Below are positions 10,128 through 23,240 of a DNA stretch of 64,000 nucleotides, piece by piece. Source of the DNA: Paragonimus westermani (taxonomy: Eukaryota > Platyhelminthes > Trematoda > Plagiorchiida > Troglotrematidae); contig QNGE01000116.1 in the NCBI GenBank assembly GCA_008508345.1, positions 259,301-323,300 of the forward strand. Reading direction: 5' to 3'. Below the pieces are notes generated by a model. The model was not told where the DNA came from, searched no databases, and saw nothing but the letters and a program-made list of their open reading frames with translations. The number at the start of each line of letters is the position of its first letter. Positions within the stretch are counted from its first letter, which is position 1. A program made the position numbers and the translations under genes.

Positions 10128-13100
10128 TCCATTTTTGCACTGTGCCAAACGCTAAACTCAGTCAGAACAACACAAGCATTTAGAGTGCGCTGAGGTGATG
10201 GAGCCGACCGGTTTGGTCTGAAATGAGTGTATATCTCCGTAGCAGTAGGCAGGATTTTATTTATGGTGGTATGCTGGCACGGTTCATCAACCCGACTCTG
10301 TGTTTTTTCACGCTCTTTTAACTAAAATTCCAATGAAATGGTCCATACTTTGACTTTTCTTATCGGGTCCGCCTGTTCCGAACAGTCGAAAGGTTGATTT
10401 CTACTGATTCTGCCTATTTAGTGAATGCTATAAGATTTCGGTATTTTCTCATGCTTTTCTTCTCTAGCCGTTCGGATAATCTGTGTTTCAGTTGCACATT
10501 CTATGTGATGTACGTCCGCACTCGACCTTTGGAAATCTTTCTCACTCAGACTGACATGGTTGTGTGTAACTGACCTTGGGGTGCGCGTGCCATTCGCGTG
10601 ATTATTTTTTTCTTATACCATACCGAGTTGATGAGCAAGAAGCGCGGAGGCGTGAACCAATATTACACCCTGAATGTGGAGGGGCTTAACACTGTGACCA
10701 CAACAGTTCAACCTAAATGGCAATCTGAGAGAAGCCAAACTAGCAACGCCAGCGAATGCTACCGGTTGTGTTTCACTGACGCAGTATGAACTGTTAGTGT
10801 GCGGCCCGCTTCGACAGCCGTCCACGTTTTTGAAAAAACTCTGAAGTCAAGACAGCAAAAAACCCCAAAATAAACGTGGCCGTCACACGATAGGCAGGTT
10901 TCGGATAAAAATGACTGATACTGGCACCTGAGCTTCTGCTGATGTCTCCACTGCCTAACGCGCGTGGGGCGTACGTGTTTACGCGCATTATCTTCGGTCC
11001 AGTTACTTCTTAAACAAAGTGACTTGCCGAGAAACGTTGTTTGTGAAAACAGGACAATCCCATTCCATCAGCGTACCCCCATTATAGACTGAAACATTAT
11101 CACGAAGTTATTTTACTTTGAATACTTTCCAGGTTATTCCCCCAGAGTACGTGGCGCTTGCTATTTGCCTATACACATTAACAAATTGATTGGAAGTCGA
11201 GAGCAATTCGATGATACAATGATAGGCAGGTGTACTATTGAAAGATCTTTTTCTCAGTCTACTTGAAACAGAAGTTTTTAATTATGTTAATGTAGCTATC
11301 ATGAAAGACTTTTACATGGTGAATATTTTGAGTTCATTGACGGGTACCATTGTCATTTCTGCTCCAACCATGGGTTCGCTAATTCTGATCGAATTACAAC
11401 CATCACGGCTGTTGACAGGATACGTCACTTGGTCTTTGGTTACAAGGTGACAAGAACGCAATAAACAAAGCAAGGCACCCCACCCACCCACCTCATTATC
11501 TATGTATCAAGCATGCTCTAAACTGGTGGCATCGCTCCACTCAAAAGACTCTATACATGTCAGCATCTGTCCACTTTTAACCTGTTCATTTGAATAATAC
11601 GGTAGTTCGGTACGAATTGTTCGCACTATTAGGCGTTTATCCGAAAGAAGGTGTGTATGCTGCTCTTAGTGGCTTCGTTCCGAGCTGATAGGAAGCATCA
11701 GTTCACTCTAGTCCAGTTGATAAATTGTGATTGACGCGCAACAGTTCAGTTAGAATTGTGTACCGAGTTCCTACTACCCAGTGGTGAAAAGTCAAATGTT
11801 GCATTGTTGATAGCTGATACGGTTGTCTCACGATCATATCACCTCGGTTCGTTAGCTTTATGCCAAAAGTTGCCCACGAGGTCAAGCTTGGTAACCGTCA
11901 AGAGTATCCAAAAGTGTTATTCAAGAAAAATCGATGTGAGGCACTCTGACGGTGTGTTTATTGCGAAGCTGGTTGAAGGCGTTATCGTGTAGTAATTTGT
12001 TTACCAATGAGCCATCCACATTCCCATTAATTCGTTAGTAGAATTTGACCTTATTTCCCCTGCACTATATCACTAACACTGATGTTTAGTTGTCTGACAC
12101 TTGCACGCTCTTGTCTTTTTAAATCTGGATATTCGGCCATAGCGAAAATCACCCATGCATATGATCGATCATCGCCTAGTCCGATGTATAGATTGCACAA
12201 ACATGGGTCGATATAGCCAATATTCACACGCGTTGTTTTATTGATCGTCATCGGTTGTGGAGTGCTGAACTCTTAGCGCTGTGACTTGTTTGGATTTGTC
12301 AGTACCGTTACGGTCGCAAACAGTTGAAGTAAACAACTCCATTCATCCCAAACATACTACTTTTACTTGTACAATCATGAAGAATATCAATTGAATATTT
12401 CTTAAAGTTTTCGGATCAGTTTGCTGTTGTTCTTTCAGATCTGGCTTCCTGGATGATATTTTTCTGTTTCTAGAAAGTTCAACATCCCGCTACTGAAATT
12501 ACTATCAGGCTAGTAGGACTAAAACGGTTTCTGCAGAGAATTACCTTGGCACTGTGAGTTCTCGTCCGAAACTCTGTTGACACACACGTATCCCTTAGCT
12601 CCTCATGGAAATTTACGGCAAACAGGTATTAACAGGACCTTTTGGCGTTTTCAACACAAGAGTGGAAAGATTTCTAGAAATGTTTCTTTATAGGTTAATC
12701 AAACCGTTAGTGTAAGTCATAAACTTCAGACCACCGCCAGTCTTATGTATTCTGTTGTTCTCACTCTGGGAGTGAGTTTCACTAGGATCGGATTGTATTC
12801 TCCCAACCACTAACTTACACATTGTGCATCAGTTCACTAGGTATTGTGGTGACCGTACTCGTAGAAAGTACCGATTTCTAGATCAGCGGATGGTCGAAAG
12901 ACGGGTATAGACAGTTCTCAAACACGTCATCAACCCGATCGAGAGGTCTACAGTTAACACACGGACAACTGGCCACACGAATTACCGAATCAGCTGCTTC
13001 GCCAGGATTTTGTGTCTAAGTACCAGACCTTCAGATAGAAACAGAAATCCACTCCGGATACACAAACCTATCAAAAAAATGAACCAAGAACATTGCTCCT

Positions 13101-13270
13101 GTGCACAGGTTCGAAAAAACGCTTAGATATGGGCGAAGATGGATGTCGTATATCGCTACCTGCGCAGGCACATCACACCGCCAGTTGTGTATTCACTCAC
13201 TCCGTCACATGCGAATTTATACGAGTCCCTGGTTGTCAGTTACACAGCATGTAGGACGCACGAAAAATTC
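10128..13270. other. Unannotated interval
   Basis: No convincing gene. Open frames are below about 80 codons and have no recognisable motifs. A good acceptor (TTGTTCTTTCAG) ends near 12438 and is followed by only about 18 open codons. No repeat copies were recognised. Confidence 0.45.
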
Positions 13271-14728
13271 ATACATAAAGGAGGCAGAGAAAGCTTATAT
13301 ACATCTGAATCTAAGTTGGACAGTCTAGAACGAAAAGACAACTAAACAGATTGTCTCAGTTTCAGAGGACCAGCAATACACAAACTGTGAAAAAGAAAGT
13401 CCGAACATAGTGACCGAAACAGAAACACAACCACTGTCTATCAAACATGCAACGACCACCGCGCAACACACGACAGAATACAAAGTGTGGATAATATCGG
13501 ATTGAGTGTATCTTCATTCTGCCCCAATAATTCTGATGATCAAGTTATCTGAATACTAGGTTTGGTGTTCTGAATATGGGTTTCGAGTCTGCACTTAAAT
13601 TCAACTAGCGATGATGCACTTACGGTGGATTATGACGGGCTGTTCGAGATCAGGCACACCCGGACGCCCAAACAGTGTTTCTGTGAGTCGAGCATCTAAT
13701 TTGGTGTTGTGATTTAGCGGACTGTCCAGGAGGTGGATATTCTTTCCGGGCACATGTACTCTTCTTGTGGGATGTTTGGACTGATGGATGGTTTTGTGTA
13801 CCGGGGTCGAGTGTTCTCTTGGATTCTGGTAGCACATTGAGAACTGTCCCAGTTTGCGCAACCTACGTGAGTGTGGGTGGAGAACGCATTGTTGTGTCAC
13901 GTTTGTAGCCTCACACAGCAATGATGTTGTACCCGAGATACCGACGACGAGCTTGGCTATTCAGGTCAAGATGGGGACGCACTGATGAATCCGTCCGAAC
14001 AGTCTGGTGAGTAACCGAATTACCGAGTCAGTTTCCCGGCGATTGGCACATCGTCCGGCGACAGTTTAAGGTGGTTTGAGGCGATCGTGTTCAGGATGTG
14101 GTCGTGTGTAACGATACCCAGATTTTGCCAATTGGAGATTAGAAACAGTTCATTCCCTTCAGAAGTTTGAAGAAAACAGTTAGAAGCCGGAAACTGGTAG
14201 ATGCAAGCATTTCGTATTGACTCGTCAGTACCAAATTTACAATAACATGAAACGGGTTTTTATATCGAGCAGTTAGGGGGTGGGTTGGATAGTCAGTCGG
14301 TGGTTTAGGAGAGGTTACTAAGTCCAGGGAAGTGTCAAGTTTACGAGCAGTTGTTTCTGAATGCACAGGGTCGGTTTCAGTCGATTGATTACGACCGCCT
14401 CAGCCAACCGCAAGAATCTTGGCTTAGAGTGACGTATTTGGATTCTGAATGCACAAATTGGAGATTAGTCTGTGCAGCCCGAATGTTGGAGATGCATCAC
14501 TTTGCCTCTGACCGTGTCAAGTGGGAGACGGTTATGTGTGGCTCAGCCGTGTTTGATATGTTCAAGTCATGCTGTAGCCTTCCGTTTTCAGTCACATTGT
14601 CCAGTGTGCGCCAGCTTTGAGTGTTATGCGGGCATGACAACGGTGGTGAATTGACAAACTGTGAGATGTGGAGTACAAACTTAGTGAAGACCAGAGTTGT
14701 CATATCATCTTGTTCTAACTCACTGGTC
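13271..14728. repeat. Segmental duplication, single-unit copy
   Basis: Bases 13271-14232 match 23241-24202 (offset 9970), and about 13600-14728 match 24208-25336 (offset 10608). Only a handful of substitutions are seen, for example at 14686 against 25294 and around 13352 against 23322. The duplication is therefore recent. The minus strand holds a 106-codon frame (13601-13921, no ATG at its start) identical in all three units, with a good splice donor (GTAAGT) near its end at about 13623. Its product is not recognised. A hammerhead ribozyme core lies at 14196-14232 on the minus strand. The general layout (TATA-like stretch, hammerhead, then a TTCT/CTG-rich tail) resembles the ends of the PLEs at 32 kb. 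Confidence 0.85.
14196..14232 (-). ncRNA. Hammerhead ribozyme core (unit 1)
   Basis: Read on the minus strand: helix I strand GGTA (14232-14229), box CTGACGA (14228-14222, fits CUGANGA), short helix II GTCAATAC, GAA, helix III ATGC-TT-GCAT (14210-14201), cleavable C (14200), and the second helix I strand TACC (14199-14196), complementary to GGTA. All conserved core positions are present. Helices II and III are very short, as reported for hammerheads in Penelope-like elements, which may need dimers for activity. Predicted cleavage lies between 14200 and 14199. Confidence 0.75.
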
Positions 14729-15451
14729 GCCCAATATCTATCTGGATATACAGGTTCACTTCGACATTAAGGCGCCATTTTTGAACTAAACAGTAAGTCG
14801 CACGAGTTGGAGATTACCCCTACCAGCGTTACACGGTAGAATACATTGAATAGACTCTTTCAAAAACAACGCTGACCGATGAAAGCAGTACAAATGGAAT
14901 GAAGTGCTGTCGTGGCTAAACGTCAATCAAGCCGCTCATAACCTTCGAGGAAACCGACAATAATGCAATCAGCCCTAATGGACGAGCCCATTGATGTCAG
15001 CGTCCATACAGATGGGAGACACTGTGTACACCTTCCAGGCTTTGGGAAGCCTGTCTTCTCAAAGTGATCCATTAAAATGGTCACATAGTGGCCCTGAAAA
15101 ACCCCAAACAAGCCTCTTTTGGACCGAGAGCCAGATAAGATCAGGAGTTTGGGACTTAGTTTCACAAGGCCTTGATGGGTTTTGAGACACAGTACGTGGT
15201 GTGAAAGTAAGTGTTCGTATGACATCTGTAGTGCTCACTCTAGATGTACTCAACAACTCTGTTGGGCTAGTAGTGATTACACTCAGATGCTGGTTTCCAA
15301 GTCCACTGACAGCTTCTTTAGTTGAGACAGCCATCCCACCTGTGCAATGCAGTTGCCAGACTGTGGGACGGCTTTCGGTGATGGGCGCAACAGTGCTATG
15401 GAACAGCTTCACACTCATCAAAAATGTTAGCGAGATCTAGCTAATACTTAC
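14729..15451. other. Unannotated interval
   Basis: Overlapping minus-strand frames (longest 15059-15421, 121 codons) but no recognised domain. A faint integrase-like phrase in one frame was judged too weak to call. Confidence 0.4.
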
Positions 15452-15539
15452 GTTTGTAGACCCTCGCGGAAGTTTCTATCCGGTTGCGGGCCAGGTAGTA
15501 TTCATCGTGTGTTTCTCCAGTTCTCTCCAACTGATACAT
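15452..15539 (-). CDS. Candidate initial exon
   Basis: An ATG at 15539 opens 29 codons of polar sequence (including ETHDEYYLARNRIETSARVY) running straight into a consensus donor GTAAGT at 15451-15446. The frame closes upstream just before the ATG, as expected of a first exon. No downstream partner exon could be fixed and the product is unknown. A short open stretch plus a donor can arise by chance, so this is a lead only. Confidence 0.25.
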
Positions 15540-16504
15540 GTTCCGAGCTTATCACATCATCGCCATCAAGTATTTTGTGCAGCACCGAAGTGGACTTTCG
15601 CGCCTGACTCTTCTGGGTTGCCAGATCAGAACAAACGTGTCGACGCTTTTAATGATAACATCTATGATAAACTGCCAGTAATCATCGAGTGACAGTTATA
15701 CTGATGCTTCAGATTAACATATATCGCTAAGTTCTTTGGTTAGGGACATGCGGTCAGCTTTGTAGAAGTTTCTTCCGAAGTTTCGAATCAGAGGACATGT
15801 CTCTACTTCATCTACTAATTTAGAAATGATGACTTCGTGGTGATTGCAATCAAGAGGGTCATTACTTTGCAGGTCATTGATCATGTTTGAATATAGTCCA
15901 GTTTTGACGATATCTGAGAGGCTGTACATCGTGTGAATCCCCTAACATTTTCGATTAAGTGAATATGCGTGGATGCATCATAGACTACAGAAGCTGATGA
16001 TGTGCGTCGAGCATGAACATTGCTGGTACCGAAATCAATCTCAGGTAAACTAAAATCACGCCTGAATATGATATGTGAGAATCCCACAGGGGGAAGTCTG
16101 TGTATGGCGTCGTTGAGCAGTCGTTGATGAGCTAGAGAGTCTATGTCAGCAGATAACACATAGTAGGAACCAACTGGACAAAGATAACTAGAAGCTGTCA
16201 ACACACGAACGTGCAAATCGCAAACATGATACAGAGCGTAACAATATCCAAAACTCAGAAGAGAACAGAAGACTTTGACTATCAGCCGATTGTGTGTTTA
16301 CTGGCAAACTAAAATTGAAATAGCGTGTCAGCGTCTAGGTATATATTTATTTATATACTTCTATTGGTCATGAAGCATCCCACCTCAACTGATCCGGTAA
16401 AAGTGTAGTAGGCCAATCAGAGACCGAGGAGAAGCGTGCATCAAGATTGAGTTTCAGCGCGTGGTGGAGGTCGCGGAAAATAAATTTTCTGGAAAGTAGA
16501 TCGT
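15540..16504. other. Unannotated interval
   Basis: No gene or repeat recognised. The longest frame is 111 codons on the minus strand (15881-16216), with no recognisable motif. Confidence 0.45.
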
Positions 16505-16951
16505 CTATAGTCTCTTCGGAAAACCAATCCATGGGTTGTGTTTCAACAAGACCACAAACAAAAACACTCATGATTGGGAACAGTGGTGGTGTTGTTCGTA
16601 TCTCGGGTTGATGGTTTTGGTATTGGTATGTTCTCCGAGCTTGGCATTTAGGTTGCAAACGTTTCACCACCAAGCGAGGTGACCTCATCAGTGCGTAAGT
16701 GTTTCAGCGTATAGTTTTGAGCGCTCAAAACTCTCAACTGCGTACGACACTCGTCTCAGAACGTCACGGTTGCCGCGGATGCCAATGTTCAGTTGGTTTA
16801 TATAACAAGAACCATTTCAAACGATGTTGTACTCCAGTGTTCCTTCTAGTGTTTTTCCCGCAACCATTTCAATGTCGAAATGCATGCTCTTGTTCCACTA
16901 GTGAATAGTAGTAGTGCGAGTAGTACAGTGCGATCGCTCGTCCTCACTACA
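16505..16951 (-). repeat. Diverged LTR remnant
   Basis: Its minus-strand start (16951-16942) reads TGTAGTGAGG like the other LTRs, followed by diverged matches (CGATCGCACTGTACTACT). A second match near 16515-16590 (AAACCAATCCA and ACAAACAAAAACACTCA on the plus strand) corresponds to the distal half of the LTR. The middle is too diverged or interrupted to align by eye, and the distal CA border was not found. Confidence 0.5.
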
Positions 16952-19900
16952 AAAAGACTGTGTTTCTCTCATTAACGATCGTGACAATACACAGTCAAAT
17001 TTTAAATCACTTTCCTCGTCATTAACGTCTGCTACATACCACGATTGTTTTATATGAACAGTGGACGGTCATAATGCAACGTATTGGATTCCTCACTATG
17101 AAATTACCCGGGTAGAATGTAACAGACATATGTTTGTTTGTGTACAGATGACAGGCAACGTTCTGTTGCGTGTAATAGACAAAACCTCGCAGTGTCGTAG
17201 ATTGTTGATTAGACGGCCGTTTATCATTTTATTGCCATCTTCAACCAGCAGTTCCCCAGAATCAGAAGCTCCGTACTAACCTTAGTATCGTGTATCTCTA
17301 TCAGCTGCATCTCATGTGAAATGGACAGCTGCATTTCACAGTAAAGTTCAATGGTTATTCGCTGACTTACCGTATGTTTACCAACGTGTTTAATTTTGAT
17401 GATACACATTTTTTAATGTACGGCTTTCTGCCGCTTGTTTGAAAAGAAGTTATTATCAGGCTTCTTTTGTGCCGTACAGGACACAAACTCTCATTGTATC
17501 AAAGTAGACTTATGCACAAAAGTGCCCCTATTGCGTAGACTAGTCTATGAATGACTAGAAAACGGAGCAGTGGAACAGTCACTCATCCCTCCCTCGTGTA
17601 TTGGCTGTACGTTTGTTTCCGATGCTTAAAGTGTAAGCAGAATGTACGAAATGCCACTTCAAGAAAAATCATACTTTTCCAGCTCAGTAACAAAACTAGT
17701 TTTAATGTGAACTGTTGCTGATTTGAAATGGACGTATTCACACTTCTAGTCGAATACAGTGAGGATGCTGTGACCACTGCTCACATGACTCCACTGACCG
17801 AGGCCGTGAATATGCTGTGTCGGGTAACTAACGTAGTAACTAGTTGGACAGGCCTCGAATGTACACTGTATAGTCCAATGCGTACGTTGTTTTCTACAAT
17901 GCGTCTCGAAAGTGGGCACCCGGAGTCCGAATCAAGGGGCAGTCACGGCTGGGGAATGCGAGACACGTTCGAGTGTTTGAATTTCTATTCATGCTAAAAC
18001 ACAGAACACTAGGCAGATGTACTAGCCGAGTCGGGTGACCGAATGGGTACAATTCACCGCTGAACTCAGCCAAATTAACAAGCTGTGGGTAGGTAGGGGG
18101 CGTACACGCTGTTCCAGTCAGGTCGGTCGGGTCCATCGTCCCAGTGTATTAGCCATCACGGTCCATGATCCATAACACCTGGATACTCACACACGGAGGT
18201 TTCAACGCTTCAGAGGCAATGCTAGACTAGAAACCAGTATGCATTGGTGAGTGCAGATAGATGAAGTGAACGTATGACACTTCCCTGTTTGATTGTGCTA
18301 TCACGACAAATTTTGCACCAAACGCTAATGAATAAAAAGGTGTATTCAGGAAGAAAGCGGATTTACAAGTTACTAAATGAGTAATCGAAAACACACTGTG
18401 CATGCTGAACGTGTAATTGGCTGATGACGGTTTAGAATCAACGCTTTTATTTCACCGAATGTACGTCGGATTTGTGGGCTCTGGGGTAACTGGTTCGTTC
18501 TGTGTGTCTGTCAGTATGAATGAAGTTTCTTATGATAAGTTGCGTCGGACTACATTTTTCTCACTATGGTCTGCCGGACAGTAGCCATCCGCAGCATGGT
18601 CTAGATGAGTTATCATGATGGAATCAGATGACACTCCGGGAACGCAGGTAAGAGAGCAATGTGCAGTTAATCTGGCAACTGAATAGTGTACTGAACTGGT
18701 ATTTATTTATGTGGCCCGTGATACAAATACGGACGTGGCCACTAGGGTGCTTAATTCAAAGCATGTGAGTACGCGCTCGGTTAGCTGTAGACCAGTTCGA
18801 TGGCTGATGAAAAGCTCTGTTATAATGGGTAGTGTTCATGACCTGCAAAGTAGTGGTCGACTACGCACATCAACGGATAACTGTTCTGTCAGTGAGTTTG
18901 TAGTCTGATGCCTACTTCTGGGGCGTGCTATACAAAGGGAAGCAGAGAAGGAAAACTGACAACCGTGGATGTTCCCTCCATTTCTGCTGACCGAAAAAAA
19001 CTGAACGGACACCGGTTAAGAGAATTGGATGTGAAGCACGACATTAGAGTTCAAACTGCACACAGATACAAGCGACGAGTGTGTAGACGATTCACAAGGA
19101 GAAAAGGATAAACACAGGGAGAGAGGTATACACATTCAGTGGTGTGTATTAGATGTGTTGACCTAGAATGCGGTGACGCCGGTTAAAGCGGGACCAACTG
19201 TCGATCAAGCTGGGCGTTGTCCACTTCGGTTGTGATCACACAGTATGTTCTAGAGAACACAAATACCAGTTGCTCAGAGGTCTTGAAGCAAGTCAGTCAT
19301 TGTGTTCGAAACTCAGGTTGGGAAGTATGACTTGTTGAGTGTACAATTTTGGTAGGTGGCAGAATGTTTGATAGTGCTTGACCATGCATTTGAAGTAGTT
19401 TCATACTGAGGTTAATTGTGCCTTCAGGTAGTGAACTGACCTAACGTTGCCAACCTATCTCTCAACAGGAGTTCCTGTTGAACTCCAGGGGAAACTTGGT
19501 AAGCAGTCTCTAGACACTTGCAAGAAAAGGCGTGACTTTTTAGATACGGCTACATGCTTGTAGGATTTTTTCCATTATAGGAGGGTACAGTGTGATTCAG
19601 CGTTGTGGAGAGTTATTCGGGATTAAGCCACTCACAAAGTCCTTCTAAAAGATTCTGTGTAATTTGCGCCTACTTTGCCATAGCTACGTGAGTTGAAGGA
19701 AGCTTCTGTGGTTTGCCCGCGGTGTTTAAAAGTCCTTTTCAGGTTCGTAGACAATCAGCTTGTGCTCGTTCACTAACACAAACCTGACGGTAGGTGTGAA
19801 TGACCTTTCAGTTGTCCGCTTTTGGTAGCAGATGTTCATTTATGATCCAGTGAGTAAGCGAATTCAAGTCAAAAAGAGAGAAGACCAGACAGCCGCAGAC

Positions 19901-20565
19901 TAACGTTGGTTGGTTGCTCATTTACAGTGGGAAAACTAAATTCACGGACCTGTGCCAGACCCTTCAGTTTGCGCTAATCAGCCACAACCACTTCCAGCTT
20001 GACGCATACTTTCTTAATGGGTTTGCGTCACAACAGCCAATGAACCTGATAACTGTTAGAAAAGTTGTTTCACGTCCGGCTGCTACTTAGGTGTTCCTTC
20101 TGCTCTTTTAGTGTTCATTGAGAAGTTTGTGCACGTTGCGAACGATATAGCAAAAGAAAGACATCAACACCCACGCTTATGTGTATTATTAGATGTTCTG
20201 ACCGTATGATCAAAGTTCAGGCGTCAGAAATCGGAATTAGAATAAGGGACCAACCGAATAGACAGATGGACTGATCGATAGAAATCTGAGCTACACATCA
20301 GTAGGGAAGTGTTAATGCTATGTGGTAAGAAGTGTTTAGGTTAAGAATTTTAAATAATTGACAGCTGTTGCCCAGGGACAAGTGTTTATTGAACACTTCC
20401 TGAAGATTCTGAGTCGGACCGGAAAGAAGCTTACTGTAGAGTCTGCTAACAGCAGTGCAGTGATCGTAAACGTCGAATTCAACCATGAAGGTAAATGATA
20501 ACCTATTGTAAAGGTGTATGGAGTGGCGGAATAAAGTAATCGAAGCTTTCTGCATAGGTCCACAG
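16952..20565. other. Unannotated interval
   Basis: Only short frames (89 codons or fewer) without recognised motifs. The 89-codon plus frame at 17728-17997 and a plus frame ending at a GTGAGT near 18771 are the most coding-like, but they lack supporting signals. Confidence 0.45.
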
Positions 20566-20628
20566 AACACTGTCAGAGGGCAGCCGATTCAGAGTGGAAA
20601 CGCCGAATGAAACAGATGAAGTCGGCAG
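20566..20628 (+). CDS. Candidate internal exon
   Basis: Acceptor TTTCTGCATAGGTCCACAG ends at 20565 and donor GTAAGG begins at 20629. The one well-behaved frame reads a basic, polar peptide (ADSEWKRRMKQMKSA). At 63 bp it is short and the product is unknown. It shares the plus strand with the terminal exon candidate at 33136, but nothing links them. Confidence 0.22.
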
Positions 20629-20997
20629 GTAAGGAATGATACACATCAAAGCTTGGAAGAGACACTAAAATCCAGCACTTAATAACAAAAAGCCTTTCTC
20701 CGAACATTTTTCAGTGGCATCCCTATTGAGAAGTCTTCCCTTTAGGGGTGTGGTGAATCTCGTGTGTTTCTTTGCGGCCCGCGATACCCAACAAAATATC
20801 AGACACACCTGATAATCAAATGCACATATAGTGCATGCCAATTACAAATGGCACAAGACACTGACTGAAGAAGTCCGTCTGAAGGTGAGAACCGAGACCA
20901 AATCTGAATGGTTTCAGCTCATAATAGCCATATCCCCTAATATCTACCAGTAAATAATTAGTGTAGTAGATGTGGTAAGTTGAAAGAGACTTAACTG

Positions 20998-21075
20998 TGA
21001 GAAATCTGGGCTTTGGCTAGATTCGAACCAGCGACAGAAATAAAATGCCCGGACGTGGTGAGTGTTGCAGGAGTT
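20998..21075 (-). repeat. tRNA-derived SINE fragment (family 2)
   Basis: The minus strand contains GGTTCGAATCTAGCC followed by AAAGCCCAG, a Pol III B box. The same B box plus tail (GGTTCGAATCCAGCCGAAGCCCAG) occurs at 34137-34160. No convincing A box was found here. Confidence 0.4.
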
Positions 21076-21724
21076 GAGATGTGAAACACTGTTGGGAGCT
21101 TAGAAATCTCACAGCTGTGAGTAAGCGATATTTTTCAATTTTTGATCTAAGGTATCTGTTTGGAAGAGGTGGTGAGTGGTATCAGAAAACTCAGGTACAT
21201 CACAATCGCTCATGATCAGGTTGACCTCAACAAGTCGTTTTTTGTCATTGAACCAGTCCTAACTGATCGATGGAAACAGCTTTGACAGAGAATCTCAATT
21301 ACTTCCGTGACCCTGAAGCCTGAATGCATGGCCACGTCATGTGTATATCAAAGCATACAAAGGAGTTCATTCGGGTAGTGCAGTTGTTATGATCCAGATG
21401 TTGGTGAGCCGTTGGTGTATTACTTTCACAATAACTTTACGCGGTAATTCAAACCCACTGCTGAGCAGTTCATTCTTGAATTAACAGTGTCCAACGTAAT
21501 CACATCCGTTAGTAAGCAAGACAAGCGTTCATATGTTCACCATGAATTACGGCACACGTTCAAAAAAGACCGCACTTTTTTGTGTACGAATAGTGAGAAT
21601 CATTAGAACTTTACAGGTTGGGACAATATTTCGAGGATGGGCAGCATTAAAGAGGCTTTAGATACAAGGGGAAAAACATGCAGATCTTCCTTTGATAAAT
21701 TCACGGGATCAGTCGTGTCTAATG

Positions 21725-21910
21725 TGAGGTCGGTGAAGCTGTGGTTAACAAGTTAGCCTCACAAAAGTGTGACTGGATTTTCAAACCTATCCGTTACAAG
21801 GACATACCTTATCGGCGAGCCATAACAAGAGACATTCTCCAGTCTGGTGCTTCTCTTCCGAAGAGGTTAACTGAAAGGCTTATGGGAATGCAAAACCTGT
21901 TTAACTCATG
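21725..21910 (+). repeat. tRNA-derived SINE family 1, diverged copy
   Basis: Aligns with the better copy at 42663-42845: GTGAGGTC head, TTAGCCTCA middle, then CCAGTCTGGTGCTTCTCTTC and the TGAAAGGCTTATGGGAATGC tail. The A and B boxes have decayed. Confidence 0.5.
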
Positions 21911-23240
21911 TAAATCAGAATCGCCTACCACATACGAGTAATGTGTGGTGTTATAAAGCGAAATGAGATTCGTGTATGGGAAGACAAACAGGACTCAGAC
22001 ATGGAGAGTCATGCGTAAACAAGCGCAATTCAACAAAGGTACCTACTAACGCTAGCTCTAGGGGACTGAGAATGATACCGCGAATCCAATCAACTACTGA
22101 CAAATCCGTCACTACTGGTTCATATAGGGTGTTTCACACTGAACGAACTCTACTGGTGAAAGAGTGTTAGTTGCAATTAAAGTGATTCGTTTATGAGTTA
22201 AACACAAAGAAAACGCGGCCTAACTGGAAGATCTAAAGCAGCCTGGTTTGCATCCAAATGATCATGTTAGATCTCTTCCTCACTGGAACACAGTTAGAAG
22301 ACAGACAAAGAGGTTTTGTAAGACAATCGCTTGTTGACGATGTTACAAAGCTGTTCGACTGCAAAAAGTACCCTGTGCTCGAGGAGTGACATAAATATAT
22401 CACTTTGTATTTAATGGAGTTCAACGAAAGCTGGTGATTTGTAGCTCACTGCTGCGATGTCCAGATCAGCATAAAGCTGTTTTATTTCACGAATACTTCA
22501 GAACGAATGCTGGCAGAGAAAAGTGAGACAACGGTAGATTGATGAAAGTACCCCTGATTTATTTAGCTGTACAAGTACCACTCCACTGATAAGTGGGATG
22601 GACGATATCCATACCGCCAACCTGCATTCTACTTTGAAATTTTCTATGGAGTGTTTTGACACAACGCCAGCATTCCCGATTAACCTGTCGAAGAAGACGA
22701 TACTGATATGACCACCGGTCTAGATTAGTTAGGTCTTTCGAATGAAGGTATATTGTTCAAATACCGTTCAAATGATGATGAGTCCAAACAAGGAGCGGGT
22801 CCACTTGAGAGCAAACATACTGAGTTTATCTGTTTGTCTAATGGCTTGCTTCCAGATTTGTCAATCATTCCTATTTGATTTTCAAACCTCCTTGCGTGGA
22901 TGAATCTTTGCTGATACACAGTGTATACTTGAAACCGGATCGTTCTATGTTACCCGTCGTTGGTGGATATATCCAGCTTTCGTTTTAGGCGACCAATGTT
23001 GTTTTGATTCAGAAACACTTGGTGTGGATGTAGGTGAAAGCCTAGCTGTAAATTAACTCCTGCCCAAAGGAGACGAAAAACTCATTGTGACCTCTTGTGA
23101 GAATAAGATTTATGTACTGAACAGAAGTTATTCAGCTGAGAAGTCTGTCTTGATCAACCGTAGATGAATCCGAAGTGCATTCCCAGTGAGGTACATCAAA
23201 TATTCTGTTGTTTCACATTCAGAGGACTAATAAAAAATGT
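21911..23240. other. Unannotated interval
   Basis: No gene or repeat recognised; only frames below 65 codons. Confidence 0.45.

Noticed and set aside
14923..15225. Integrase-like phrase on the minus strand (GHYVTILMDHFEKTG)
   Set aside because: Only one motif resembles a retroviral-type integrase; the following catalytic motifs and zinc finger are absent.
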